Shown in pieces: positions 54,335-63,535 of a stretch of DNA of 64,000 bases. Positions within the stretch are counted from its first letter, which is position 1, and every line of letters begins with the position of its first letter. Origin of the DNA: Ruminiclostridium herbifermentans (GTDB taxonomy: Bacteria > Bacillota > Clostridia > Acetivibrionales > DSM-1351); the NCBI RefSeq assembly GCF_005473905.2, contig NZ_CP061336.1, positions 496,001 through 560,000 on the forward strand. The letters are read 5' to 3'. The notes under the pieces were generated by a model. The model searched no databases, was not told the DNA's origin, and saw nothing but the letters and a program-made list of their open reading frames with translations. A program made the position numbers and the translations under genes.

Positions 54335-55045
54335 ATGATTATGAAGAAGGTTGCGCATATAAAATCGTTACATGGTTTAGATGCATTATTATCAAGTGAT
54401 GAAATTGAAAGTATTAGAGTAAGCTTTTTTGAAATGCAGCATTTATATCATTCAGCAACACGTGAAATAAGCACAAAACTAGAAATACTAGATGACGAAT
54501 TTAGATTTATACATAGGCGAAATCCGATTCATAATATGCAAAGTCGCATAAAATCCATTGAGAGTATTTTTGAAAAGCTAAATAGAAAAGGACTTGAAAT
54601 CAGTATTGAAGCAGCTAAAGAACATCTGACAGATATAGCTGGAATTCGAGTAGTATGCTACTATATTGATGATATATATAATGTTGCTGAGATGCTAAAG
54701 AGTCAGGATGACATTACTCTTATCCGTGAAACAGATTATATTAAACAACCAAAGCCTAATGGATATCGCAGCTTGCATCTTGTTGTCAAAGTACCTGTAT
54801 TTTTCTCAGATAGGAAAGAACTTGTACCTGTTGAAATCCAGATTCGAACAATGGCTATGGATTTTTGGGCTAGTCTTGAACATCAATTAAGATATAAAAC
54901 TATGGAAGAAGTTCCACCTTCAGTTTCAAAGGAACTACTAGAATGTGCTGAAAAGATAGCATATACAGATTTGAAAATGCAAGAAATTTATAAAACTTTA
55001 ATGAAGTATAATTGTGATACAGAGTTTGACTTAGAATCAATTTGA
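54335..55045 (+). CDS. Small alarmone synthetase (RelA/SpoT synthetase domain, RelQ/YjbM-like)
   Basis: Makes (p)ppGpp from ATP and GDP or GTP; no hydrolase, TGS or ACT domains. The 236-residue protein has LTDIAGIRVVCYYIDDI, IKQPKPNGYRSLHLVV (the G-loop/nucleotide-binding Tyr) and VEIQIRTMAMDFWASLEHQL with the catalytic Glu. The C-terminal helices match tetrameric RelQ-type enzymes. The start is ATG 54335 or 54341; the GGAAGGAAGAG site is rather far. It stands alone between the antiporter and an amidase. Confidence 0.93.
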   Translation: MIMKKVAHIKSLHGLDALLSSDEIESIRVSFFEMQHLYHSATREISTKLEILDDEFRFIHRRNPIHNMQSRIKSIESIFEKLNRKGLEISIEAAKEHLTDIAGIRVVCYYIDDIYNVAEMLKSQDDITLIRETDYIKQPKPNGYRSLHLVVKVPVFFSDRKELVPVEIQIRTMAMDFWASLEHQLRYKTMEEVPPSVSKELLECAEKIAYTDLKMQEIYKTLMKYNCDTEFDLESI

Positions 55046-55560
55046 TTTTTACATTCTTTAGTATTTTAATAGTTACAAATATTATATAGTTTAGAATAAA
55101 GTCTTGAACTTAGAAAATTGCTTAGTTCGAGACTTTTTATATTGCAGCATATTCAACTATGAAATTTTAGTATGAAAGCTTGTCAGAATGTTATAATTTG
55201 TGCGAGAATTTAGGATAATAAGAGAAGTATATTTTATAATTAAAATAAATCACTGCTTTGTGTTATTATTTTATTACCTTACAGGAAAGTTTATTGTACT
55301 GGTTTAATGGTACTTCCGTACAAACTTATCTAAATGGAATTACCACCAAGTAAATTATTTATCTAAGTTGTACTCGCGTACCAGTATAAACTGCGGGTAA
55401 AATTATACTATTAGTTAACTGGTACTTCAGTGTAAATGTACCTAAATTGGATACTAAGATAATATATTGAGTGGCGTGTAAGTAATAAGCGATTAGCAGC
55501 TGTCAACTAAGTTAAAAATAAAATAGCATAACGACTTAAATAAGGAGATTTAATTAAAAT
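55046..55560. other. Upstream region of the amidase with repeated palindromes
   Basis: A 515-base gap. GTAC-N4-GTAC dyads occur at 55310-55321 and 55370-55381 (spaced exactly 60), with a degenerate third at 55422-55433. Each is accompanied by related flanking words such as CTAAATGGA/CTAAATTGGA. No gene recognised. Confidence 0.55.
55310..55433. repeat. Three GTAC-N4-GTAC boxes (60/52-base spacing)
   Basis: GTACTTCCGTAC, GTACTCGCGTAC and GTACTTCAGTGT upstream of the amidase gene, in a roughly 55-60 bp periodic pattern. Candidate regulator sites or decayed tandem repeat. Confidence 0.5.
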
Positions 55561-56532
55561 ATGAAAAATAGTGTTAAAGTTCTTTTATCAATTATAGTAG
55601 TATGCACAGGTATTAATTTTGCATGTATAGGCTGTACAATTAATGACCAAAAGCTAGATTACAATGAAGTTAACGGGTATATGTCAGAGTCTGTAACTAC
55701 GAAAACTGATAGAGAAAATAATAATTCTGCTGATAATTCTGGAATATACAATTCAGATATAACAAAGCAAAATTCATCAAAGCAGCCAAAGGGAGAAGAT
55801 ATGTCTACCCAATTGCCTTCTGATGAAGGGACTTCAAGATCAACTTCTATAAATAAAGCAGATGAGAAAATAAAATTGCCTCTTGAAGGATTAACTATAT
55901 GTATAGATGCAGGCCATGGAAAAACTGACAGAAAAGCTGATTTAAAGGAGCCTATAGCGCCTGGCTCGGATATTATGAAAGCAGCTATTGCAAGCGGAAC
56001 TTCTGGTGTCGCTACTAAAATCACAGAAGCAAGTTTAAACCTAGCTGTATCAAAAAAGCTTAAAAAAGCATTATCTGAAAAGGGTGCTAATATATTAATG
56101 ATAAGAGAAACTGAATATTGTGATTTGACTAATGTTGAAAGAACAGAACTTTGGAATTCGTCTGGTGCTGACTTGACAATTAGAATACATGCAAATGGTC
56201 TTAATGACAATACAGTATCAGGAGTGCTTATGATGGTACCCGGTAACAAATACATTAAAGATGATGAAATGCTTCAAAAAAGTACACTTATTGGGAAGTA
56301 CATTTTAGAAGGAGTACTGAAGCACACTAAGGCTAAATCAAGGGGAACTGTTGTAAGCAATGAACTTACAGGTTTTAATTGGTCAAAAATTCCAGTGGTA
56401 CTACTTGAGATGGGATTTATGACCAATCCAGAGGAGGATAAGCTGTTAAATACAGATTCCTACCAAAATAAAATAGTAATGGGCATAGTGGAAGGTATTG
56501 AAAAGTATCAAGCTGAAATGAATACTAAATGA
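55561..56532 (+). CDS. N-acetylmuramoyl-L-alanine amidase (Amidase_3), secreted/lipoprotein
   Basis: Cleaves the amide between muramic acid and the stem peptide. The 323-residue protein has a signal peptide ending near CIGC (Cys25, a somewhat atypical lipobox) and a 75-residue Ser/Asn/Lys linker. The zinc-dependent Amidase_3 domain (108-320) has His119 (DAGHGK), Glu156 (KITEASLNLAVS), His210 (RIHANG) and Glu283 (LLEMGFM). All catalytic positions are present. It resembles CwlD/LytC catalytic domains; role in growth, separation or sporulation is not decided by context. AAGGAG lies about 11 nt before the ATG. Confidence 0.9.
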   Translation: MKNSVKVLLSIIVVCTGINFACIGCTINDQKLDYNEVNGYMSESVTTKTDRENNNSADNSGIYNSDITKQNSSKQPKGEDMSTQLPSDEGTSRSTSINKADEKIKLPLEGLTICIDAGHGKTDRKADLKEPIAPGSDIMKAAIASGTSGVATKITEASLNLAVSKKLKKALSEKGANILMIRETEYCDLTNVERTELWNSSGADLTIRIHANGLNDNTVSGVLMMVPGNKYIKDDEMLQKSTLIGKYILEGVLKHTKAKSRGTVVSNELTGFNWSKIPVVLLEMGFMTNPEEDKLLNTDSYQNKIVMGIVEGIEKYQAEMNTK

Positions 56533-56741
56533 AAATTTGAGTTTTTTAATGTTCAGTTATATGCTATTACAGCTAAATATACTGTACTGCTGCGATAAAG
56601 GAAATAAGTAATTATAAATATTAAGCAAAAACTGTAAAAAAATATAATCTTACTTGACCTATGAGCTAAGATAAATTACAATCAGAATAATAGGTTTTTT
56701 TATAGAGTATTATCAAGAAAATTATTATAAGAGGTGCCGCA

Positions 56742-58040
56742 ATGGGTTTTAATAATGAGGTCGTAAATAATGTTTTAAAGTCATTTGAAATTGATAAAAA
56801 TAGTATGATTAATATAGCTATGTTGTTTAAAAATACTATGGAAGAGGGCTTAAAGGGTGAGAAGACGTGCCTTAAGATGATTCCGTCATATGTTGGAAAG
56901 CCTACCGGAAAAGAAAAGGGTACTTTCATGACAATGGATATGGGTGGAACAAATTTAAGGTGCACAAAGTTTAAAATAGATAATGGCAATTTTGAAACCT
57001 TAGTTGAAAAGAAAGAAAAGCTTATAAATAAAGAAAAGAACTATGATTTAACTAAGCCTGAAGTTACTGCGAAGCAACTTTTTGGATTTATTGCTGATTG
57101 TATGGCTAGCATAACAGAGCAAGGTGAAAGCATGTATTTAGGCAATACATTTTCATTTCCATGCAGACAGGAAGACATCAATGAGGCATATCTAATTAAC
57201 TGGACAAAGGAAATTGCCACATCTGGTGTAGTAGGGCAAAATATAAACCAGTTATTAGCTGAGGCTCTTAAGGAAAAGAATGTAGATATAGAACCTGTGG
57301 CGTTAATAAATGATACAGTTGGAACATTGTTGGTTGCAATGTATAGTTATCAGGATGCTGACATTGGTTCTATTATGGGAACAGGGCATAATACTTGCTA
57401 TCTTGAAAACAATCATCCTCTTAATGGAGGAAAGATGATAGTAAATCTTGAATCTGGAAATTACAATATTGGCTTACCAGTAACGAAATATGATGAGATA
57501 ATTGACAAGAATAGTCAGGTTCCTGGTTCTCAACTCTTAGAGAAAATGGTTTCAGGATATTATATGGGTAGCCTAGTTAAAGAAATATGTTTAGATTTGT
57601 ATAATAACAAAGCCCTTTTCACAAATAGTGATGTAGATACAAAGGATTTCTTTGATCAGAATTTCAGTGCACTTACAGTTGAAAACTTTATACTATACCC
57701 TTCAAAGTGTGAAGATCAGTTTAATTGTACTTCTGAGGATGCTCAGATAATAAAGGCCATATCAGAAGCAGTTTTAAAAAGAGCAGTTCGAATAGTAGCA
57801 AGCTCTTACCTAGGAGTTCTATTCCATCAAGAAAATAGGGGTTCAGAAGTTAAGAATAAGCATGTTATAGCAATTGATGGAACCATTTACGAAAAAATGC
57901 CAAAGGCTCCAAAGCTTATGGAAGAAGCTTTTATAGATGCATTAGGTGAAGATGCCGCGAATATTGATATTAAGCTTGTTAAAGACGGTTCTGGTTTAGG
58001 TGCGGCTATAGCGGCCGCTGTGGCAGTAACACAGAGGTAA
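56742..58040 (+). CDS. Eukaryotic-type hexokinase
   Basis: Phosphorylates glucose (and likely other hexoses) with ATP. The 432-residue protein follows the yeast/animal hexokinase fold rather than bacterial ROK or Glk. The phosphate-1 motif is TMDMGGTNLR (64-73), the sugar site FSFPCRQ and YLINWTKE, and catalytic Asp lies in VALINDTVGTLL. GTGHNTCYLE and a C-terminal DGSGLGAAIAAAV adenosine motif complete it. Such enzymes occur in some cellulolytic clostridia. It fits growth on cellulose- and xylan-derived sugars. A terminator follows. Confidence 0.9.
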   Translation: MGFNNEVVNNVLKSFEIDKNSMINIAMLFKNTMEEGLKGEKTCLKMIPSYVGKPTGKEKGTFMTMDMGGTNLRCTKFKIDNGNFETLVEKKEKLINKEKNYDLTKPEVTAKQLFGFIADCMASITEQGESMYLGNTFSFPCRQEDINEAYLINWTKEIATSGVVGQNINQLLAEALKEKNVDIEPVALINDTVGTLLVAMYSYQDADIGSIMGTGHNTCYLENNHPLNGGKMIVNLESGNYNIGLPVTKYDEIIDKNSQVPGSQLLEKMVSGYYMGSLVKEICLDLYNNKALFTNSDVDTKDFFDQNFSALTVENFILYPSKCEDQFNCTSEDAQIIKAISEAVLKRAVRIVASSYLGVLFHQENRGSEVKNKHVIAIDGTIYEKMPKAPKLMEEAFIDALGEDAANIDIKLVKDGSGLGAAIAAAVAVTQR

Positions 58041-58094
58041 TAGTTAATTATTGCTTAATGAAATTAATATAAAGATTTTATATAAATAAAACAA

Positions 58095-58128
58095 AAAGTG
58101 GTGCTCTATGACCACTTTCTGTTTTTAT
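58095..58128. terminator. Terminator after hexokinase
   Basis: AAAGTGGT (58095-58102) pairs with ACCACTTT (58111-58118), loop GCTCTATG, then CTGTTTTTATAG; flanking AAAAC/GTTTT extends the stem. The 190 bases before trpA's end hold nothing else. Confidence 0.82.
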
Positions 58129-58307
58129 AGGATTGAAATCTTCTTTTCAGCAATAACCTTTAAACTCTTTGAAAATTATAAACATGCATGAATACAGACA
58201 AAAAGTATATTACTGCTAAAGTTGAGTAAGACTAGTATAACCGCTGAATATAATATGTTAAAAGCTATTTCGTTTCTTTAGAACATGGATTGGCAGAAAA
58301 ATTAAAT

Positions 58308-59078
58308 TCAGCTAATAGCCCCTTTCATAGCTCGAACATATTCATACAAAGGTTTAGCGGCATTTTCGCCATGCTCTTCAATAATTTTTACAATTGCACT
58401 TCCTACAATAATTCCATCAGCATATGAACTTATTTGAGCGGCTTGTTCAGGTGTAGATATACCAAAGCCTACCGCTATAGGAACATCGGTGACATTTCTG
58501 ATATCAGATATAATAGAGGAAAGGTCTGTTTTAATTTCACTTCGCACTCCTGTTACACCCATTGAGGAGACACAATATACATAGCCCTGAGCTTTTTTTG
58601 CTATTTTGTCTATTCTTTCTTGTGACGTAGGTGCAATTAATGAAATGATATCAATGCTGTACTTTTCACCGAAAGGCGTAAGTTCCTCCTTTTCCTCAAA
58701 GGGAATATCGGGTATTATTACCCCGTCTATATCATTATTATTACATTCTCTAAAAAAGTGGTCATAACCATATGTGAATACTGGGTTTAAATAGGTTAAG
58801 AAAACTATTGGAATCTGAGTTTTTAAACGGACAGATTTAACCATATTAAATATTTTATTTAGTGTTGTATTAACAGATAGTGCTCGCTCATTGGCTCTTT
58901 GAATGACCTCACCTTCAGCAATTGGGTCAGAAAAAGGTATACCAATTTCTATTAAATCGGCTCCGGCTTCCACCATTGAAAGTATGAATTCTTCTGTTTT
59001 ATCAAGAGATGGGTCGCCTGCTGTTAAAAAGCCTATAAATGCCTTACCATTTGCAAATGCATTTTTTATTTTACTCAT
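58308..59078 (-). CDS. trpA: Tryptophan synthase alpha subunit
   Basis: Splits indole-3-glycerol phosphate to indole and glyceraldehyde-3-phosphate and channels indole to TrpB. A 256-residue barrel. The catalytic Glu is Glu44 in [17 protein letters not shown]. The second acid, Asp60 in E. coli (PLADGP), is Glu55 here (PIAEGE). [12 protein letters not shown] and [10 protein letters not shown] are the phosphate-binding segments. Its ATG overlaps the end of trpB by 8 bases. Confidence 0.95.
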   Translation of the reverse strand: MSKIKNAFANGKAFIGFLTAGDPSLDKTEEFILSMVEAGADLIEIGIPFSDPIAEGEVIQRANERALSVNTTLNKIFNMVKSVRLKTQIPIVFLTYLNPVFTYGYDHFFRECNNNDIDGVIIPDIPFEEKEELTPFGEKYSIDIISLIAPTSQERIDKIAKKAQGYVYCVSSMGVTGVRSEIKTDLSSIISDIRNVTDVPIAVGFGISTPEQAAQISSYADGIIVGSAIVKIIEEHGENAAKPLYEYVRAMKGAIS

Positions 59079-60255
59079 TTATTTCCACCCCCATATATTT
59101 TGCTATAGCTGCAACATCCTTATCTCCACGGCCTGAAAGACAAATTACTATTATTTTGTCCGAGGACAATTTGGGAGCAAGTTCCATTGCATGTGCTACA
59201 GCATGTGAACTTTCTATTGCTGGAATAATGCCTTCAACCTTGGAGAGATATTCAAAGGCATTTATTGCTTGAGCATCTGTTATAGGAACATATTTAGCTC
59301 GTTTAATATCATTCAAATGTGCATGCTCTGGGCCTATTCCTGGATAATCTAATCCAGCGGATATTGAATAAACAGGTGCAATCTGACCATTCTCATCCTG
59401 ACAGAAATATGACTTCATACCGTGAAATATCCCTAATTGGCCCTTTGCAATTGTTGCAGCATGGTATTCAGTGTCTATGCCTTTTCCAGCGGCTTCACAC
59501 CCAATTAACTCAACAGAAGGGTCATTAATGAAATCATAAAACAGCCCCATAGCATTACTTCCGCCACCTACACATGCTATTGCTATGTCAGGGAGTCTTC
59601 CTTCTTTATCAATTATTTGTTCTCTTACCTCTTTGCCAATTATACTCTGAAAATCACGTACTATCATTGGAAAGGGATGAGGTCCCATTACTGAACCTAA
59701 AACATAGTGCGTGTCACCAACACGGGTTGCCCATTCGCGCATAGTTTCATTAACTGCATCCTTTAGTGTTTGAGTGCCGCTGGCAACAGCATGAACTTTT
59801 GCACCTAAAAGTTCCATTCTAAAAACATTAAGTGCTTGGCGTTTTGTATCTTCTAGCCCCATAAATATTTCACATTCCATACCCATCAATGCAGCAGCTG
59901 TAGCTGTAGCAACACCATGCTGACCAGCCCCAGTCTCTGCAATAACACGTTTTTTTCCCATCTTCTTTGCCAATAAAACTTGACCTAATACGTTGTTTAT
60001 TTTATGAGAGCCAGTATGGTTTAAATCTTCTCTTTTAAGATAAATTTTTGCACCACCCAAGTCCTCAGTCATTTTTTTAGCGTAATATAAAAGGGAGGGC
60101 CTTCCAGCATACTCTCTCAATAATGAATTAAGTTCATTGTTAAAGCTATAATCATTTTTGTAGTAGTTATAGCTTTCTTCGAGTTCAATTATTGCATTCA
60201 TAAGAATTTCAGGTATATATTGCCCTCCATGTTTGCCATATCTTCCATTTGTCAT
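59071..60255 (-). CDS. trpB: Tryptophan synthase beta subunit
   Basis: PLP enzyme that condenses indole and serine to tryptophan. At 394 residues it is full length: [18 protein letters not shown] start, Schiff-base Lys85 in HTGSHKINN, catalytic Glu in AETGAGQHG, and phosphate loop [10 protein letters not shown]. Belongs to the TrpB1 type that pairs with TrpA. It is 24 nt after trpF with its own AAGGAG site. Confidence 0.97.
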   Translation of the reverse strand: MTNGRYGKHGGQYIPEILMNAIIELEESYNYYKNDYSFNNELNSLLREYAGRPSLLYYAKKMTEDLGGAKIYLKREDLNHTGSHKINNVLGQVLLAKKMGKKRVIAETGAGQHGVATATAAALMGMECEIFMGLEDTKRQALNVFRMELLGAKVHAVASGTQTLKDAVNETMREWATRVGDTHYVLGSVMGPHPFPMIVRDFQSIIGKEVREQIIDKEGRLPDIAIACVGGGSNAMGLFYDFINDPSVELIGCEAAGKGIDTEYHAATIAKGQLGIFHGMKSYFCQDENGQIAPVYSISAGLDYPGIGPEHAHLNDIKRAKYVPITDAQAINAFEYLSKVEGIIPAIESSHAVAHAMELAPKLSSDKIIVICLSGRGDKDVAAIAKYMGVEINE

Positions 60256-60279
60256 TTATCTCAACTCCTTAAATATTGT

Positions 60280-60900
60280 TTAATTGCTAAAATTGCTCCG
60301 CACTAGACTTACTATATCTATAATTTTATTTCTATCCTTAACACCATTTGTTTCAACACCGCTGCTTACATCTAGACAATAGGGCTTAGAACTGTCTATT
60401 GCTGCTTTTGCATTACAATAGTTTATGCCTCCTGCAAGAAAAAATGGTTTTTCTATATATTTTGCTAATTTCCAGTCAAAGGTTTTACCTGTGCCGCCAT
60501 ATTCTTTATCTGAAAATGTATCTAGGAGCAAAAAGTCGCCGGATAGCTGCTGTGCTGTCACTATTGAAGATAAATCCTTTACCCTCACAGCTTTTATAAT
60601 AGGTGTGTTAATTTGACAACTTAAATTTTTTATATATTCTTCATCTTCATCCCCATGTAGCTGGATATAATCTATAATGTTAGATTGGCATAACTGCTTT
60701 ATAACAGATATACTTTCATTAACAAAAACTCCGACTGCTTTGATTCGATAGTCTAGTGCGCTTTTAAGCTGGTAAGCCGTATCAGGATTTACTTGCCTGC
60801 GGCTTTTGGCAAAAACAAAACCAATAAAGTCGGGCAAAGCTTCATTTACATATTCTATATCCTGCATTCTGGTAAGACCGCAAATTTTTATTTTAGTCAT
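60280..60900 (-). CDS. trpF: Phosphoribosylanthranilate isomerase
   Basis: Amadori rearrangement of phosphoribosylanthranilate to CdRP. A 206-residue barrel with catalytic Cys in KICGLTRMQD and Asp in FLLLDTFSDKEYGGTGKTFD, and FLAGGINYCNA for phosphate binding. Starts 1 base after trpC's stop. Confidence 0.95.
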   Translation of the reverse strand: MTKIKICGLTRMQDIEYVNEALPDFIGFVFAKSRRQVNPDTAYQLKSALDYRIKAVGVFVNESISVIKQLCQSNIIDYIQLHGDEDEEYIKNLSCQINTPIIKAVRVKDLSSIVTAQQLSGDFLLLDTFSDKEYGGTGKTFDWKLAKYIEKPFFLAGGINYCNAKAAIDSSKPYCLDVSSGVETNGVKDRNKIIDIVSLVRSNFSN

Positions 60901-60901
60901 A

Positions 60902-61681
60902 TCAACTTGCCCTCATTCTTTGTAGTTCGGCTGTAATATTTTGGCTTCTCATTAGCGTTTCACCAATTAGAACTGCATTTGTACCATTATTACGTAAGGC
61001 AGCAACATCAGAAGGGGTTTTAATACCACTTTCAGAAACGAAAACTTTGTCATTAGGTACCAGCTTTCTAAGCCTTACACTGTTATTAATATCAACTTCA
61101 AATGTCTTTAAATTGCGGTTATTAACACCAATTATTCTTGCACCTGCTTCTAATGCACTGTAAAGTTCTGGTTCATCGTGTGCTTCCACAAGACAGGAAA
61201 GCCCCAAACTATCAGCAATTTTTATATATTCCTTCAATTCCTTAGTATCTAATAGGGTGCATATAAGAAGAACTGCATCGGCACCGAGCAGGTGAGCCTC
61301 ATATATTTGATAAGGATCAATGGTAAAATCTTTACGAAGTATAGGTATTTTAACTGATTTTTTTATTTCTTTTAAGTAATCATCGTTTCCTAAGAAAAAG
61401 TAAGGCTCTGTAAGAACAGAAATAGCATTTGCACCAGCTTTTTCGTATTCTTGGGCAATTTGTATATATGGAAAATGCTCTGCTATTATGCCCTTTGAGG
61501 GTGATGCTTTTTTAACTTCACAAATGAAGGATATATCTTTTGTTTTAAGAGCATTTTCAAAAGTAAAAGGCAAAAGAGTCTGATATTTTTTAGCATTTTC
61601 TTTTAAAGTTTCAATGGGATTAATAGCTTGTGCTGTCTTAATTCTAATTTTTGTATGTTCAACTATTTTATCAAGTATCAT
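60902..61681 (-). CDS. trpC: Indole-3-glycerol phosphate synthase
   Basis: Closes the indole ring from CdRP. About 259 residues: MILDKIVEHTKIRIKTAQ, SFICEVKKASPSKGIIAE (catalytic Lys), ISVLTEPYFFLGNDDYL, PILRKDFTIDPYQIYEA and GVNNRNLKTFEVD are all conserved. ATG 61681 follows GGGAGG closely; an earlier GTG at 61693 would precede that site. Separate from trpF here, unlike the fused enterobacterial enzyme. Confidence 0.95.
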   Translation of the reverse strand: MILDKIVEHTKIRIKTAQAINPIETLKENAKKYQTLLPFTFENALKTKDISFICEVKKASPSKGIIAEHFPYIQIAQEYEKAGANAISVLTEPYFFLGNDDYLKEIKKSVKIPILRKDFTIDPYQIYEAHLLGADAVLLICTLLDTKELKEYIKIADSLGLSCLVEAHDEPELYSALEAGARIIGVNNRNLKTFEVDINNSVRLRKLVPNDKVFVSESGIKTPSDVAALRNNGTNAVLIGETLMRSQNITAELQRMRAS

Positions 61682-61943
61682 AAAACCTCCCACGCCCCAT
61701 TTGGCATAAAATATAATGATTTTTATGTGGAGAACCTCTAATTCACAGAGGTACGTAATATTTTGTAAAGTTTCATCAGCATTTTCACACTAACTCTTAA
61801 TTATAATTGTTAATAACTCAATGCGGACGTATGCTTCGATAGCTTAATCAACATGCACATTGTGACCTAACTCTGTCAAAAATACTTGTGTTTTTTGAAG
61901 TTCGAAAATGCACCATGTATAAACAAACGTTGTTTCGAACTTT
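61682..61943. other. Unusual 262-base gap inside the trp operon
   Basis: Lies between trpD and trpC, whose neighbours otherwise overlap or nearly touch. It contains a perfect 10-bp dyad AAGTTCGAAA (61898-61907)/TTTCGAACTT (61933-61942) just after the trpD stop. On the coding strand the bases after it are A-rich, not U-rich, so it is not a classic terminator. No open frame of note. Confidence 0.55.
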
Positions 61944-62957
61944 TTAGCTAAATGAATTTGATAGTTGAATGAATTTATTTAACTGGGAGAGAGCAGAACC
62001 GTTGTCAATGAGGTTTTCAGCCATTTTTACGCACTCTCTGAGAGTTACTTTATTGTATGCCATATATAAGCACAATGCCGAGTTCAGGACAACAATATCT
62101 CTCTTAGGACCTTTTTTGCCGGATAATATATCAATAGCAATATTTGCATTTTCTTTAGGGTCTCCACCTATTAAATCTTCTGGGAGACATCTCGTAAACC
62201 CTAATTGTTCAGGAGATAAGAAGAAGCTGTTTAGTGTTCCGTCATTAACTTCGCAAATTGTAGTAGCATCGCAGAGAGTAACTTCATCAAGTCCATCGTG
62301 ACCATGTACAACCATAGCTCTCTTTATTCCAAGGTTTAAAAGTACTTGTGCTAGGGGTTCAACTAGATTTTCATCATATACACCTAATAGCTGCATGTTT
62401 GCTCCAGCTGGATTGGAAAGAGGCCCTAATATATTAAAAATAGTTCTTACTGACATTTCCTTACGGACTGGTGCAGCATACTTCATAGATGAATGATAAG
62501 TTGGAGCAAACATAAAGCACATGCCTATTTTTTCTAGTATTTGTGCGCTTTGCTCAGCCGTTAAGGCAATATTTATTCCAAGTGCCTCAAGGACATCTGC
62601 GCTTCCGCATTTACTTGAAACGGAGCGGTTTCCATGCTTTGCAACAGGTACTCCTCCTGCGGATATAATAAATGTTGAAACTGTTGAAATGTTAAAGGTG
62701 AACGCTTCATCTCCACCAGTACCTACAATGTCAAGGACATCTCTATTTGGATTTATTCGTAGACTTTTCTCTCTCATAACACTGGCGCAGCCAGTTATTT
62801 CGTCAATAGTTTCTCCCTTCATACGCATTGCAGTCAAAAAGGCTGCAATTTGTGCATTGCTAGCTCTACCTTCCATGATTTCTTCCATTACCGATTTAGT
62901 TTGCTCAAATGAAAGATTGTTTTTATTAATTACCTCATAAATAGCCTCTTGTATCAT
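61944..62957 (-). CDS. trpD: Anthranilate phosphoribosyltransferase
   Basis: Joins anthranilate and PRPP. At 337 residues: DIVGTGGDEAFTFNIST (PRPP loop), AKHGNRSVSSKCGSADVLEA, FAPTYHSSMKYAAPVRKE and RTIFNILGPLSNPA are the family motifs. It overlaps trpG by ATGA. Not fused to TrpG. Confidence 0.96.
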   Translation of the reverse strand: MIQEAIYEVINKNNLSFEQTKSVMEEIMEGRASNAQIAAFLTAMRMKGETIDEITGCASVMREKSLRINPNRDVLDIVGTGGDEAFTFNISTVSTFIISAGGVPVAKHGNRSVSSKCGSADVLEALGINIALTAEQSAQILEKIGMCFMFAPTYHSSMKYAAPVRKEMSVRTIFNILGPLSNPAGANMQLLGVYDENLVEPLAQVLLNLGIKRAMVVHGHDGLDEVTLCDATTICEVNDGTLNSFFLSPEQLGFTRCLPEDLIGGDPKENANIAIDILSGKKGPKRDIVVLNSALCLYMAYNKVTLRECVKMAENLIDNGSALSQLNKFIQLSNSFS

Positions 62958-63535
62958 TTTACATTACCTCCTATTTTAAGAAAGTTCTCTAAAATACTTT
63001 TTCCATTTGGAGTTAGTATTGATTCTGGATGGAACTGAACCCCATATAAATCATGGTCTCTGTGTTTAACTCCCATAACTTCACCATTGCTGTCTTCAGC
63101 AATGACAAGCAGTTCGTCGGGTAATGTATGACGGGCAACTGCTAAGGAGTGATATCTAGCACCATCAATAATTGGGGGGAGACCTTTGAAAAGAGCACTT
63201 CCATTTGCAATGTGAATTTTTGAAACTTTACCATGCATTAAAACCTTTGCATATGTAATTGTTCCTCCAAAAACTTCACAAATGGCTTGATGACCAAGAC
63301 ATACACCTAAAATAGGAAGCTTGTTGTAAAAATACGATATTACATCCTCGCAGATGCCGGCATCCTTTGGCCTTCCAGGTCCAGGTGATAAAATAATGTG
63401 TGATGGATTTAAATCCTCAATTTCATGCAATGTTAGCTGGTCATTTCTAATTACTTTAATGTTTCTGTTTATAACACCAACCATTTGAAAAAGGTTATAT
63501 GAAAAGCTGTCATAGTTATCGATTAGTAATATCAT
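62954..63535 (-). CDS. trpG: Anthranilate synthase glutamine amidotransferase subunit
   Basis: Supplies ammonia from glutamine to TrpE. The 193-residue class I amidotransferase has nucleophile Cys79 in LGVCLGHQAI, and His/Glu in GVQFHPESIL near the C-terminus. ILSPGPGRPKDAG marks the oxyanion strand. It may also serve PabA function. The start overlaps the trpE stop by one base (TAATG). Confidence 0.95.
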   Translation of the reverse strand: MILLIDNYDSFSYNLFQMVGVINRNIKVIRNDQLTLHEIEDLNPSHIILSPGPGRPKDAGICEDVISYFYNKLPILGVCLGHQAICEVFGGTITYAKVLMHGKVSKIHIANGSALFKGLPPIIDGARYHSLAVARHTLPDELLVIAEDSNGEVMGVKHRDHDLYGVQFHPESILTPNGKSILENFLKIGGNVK

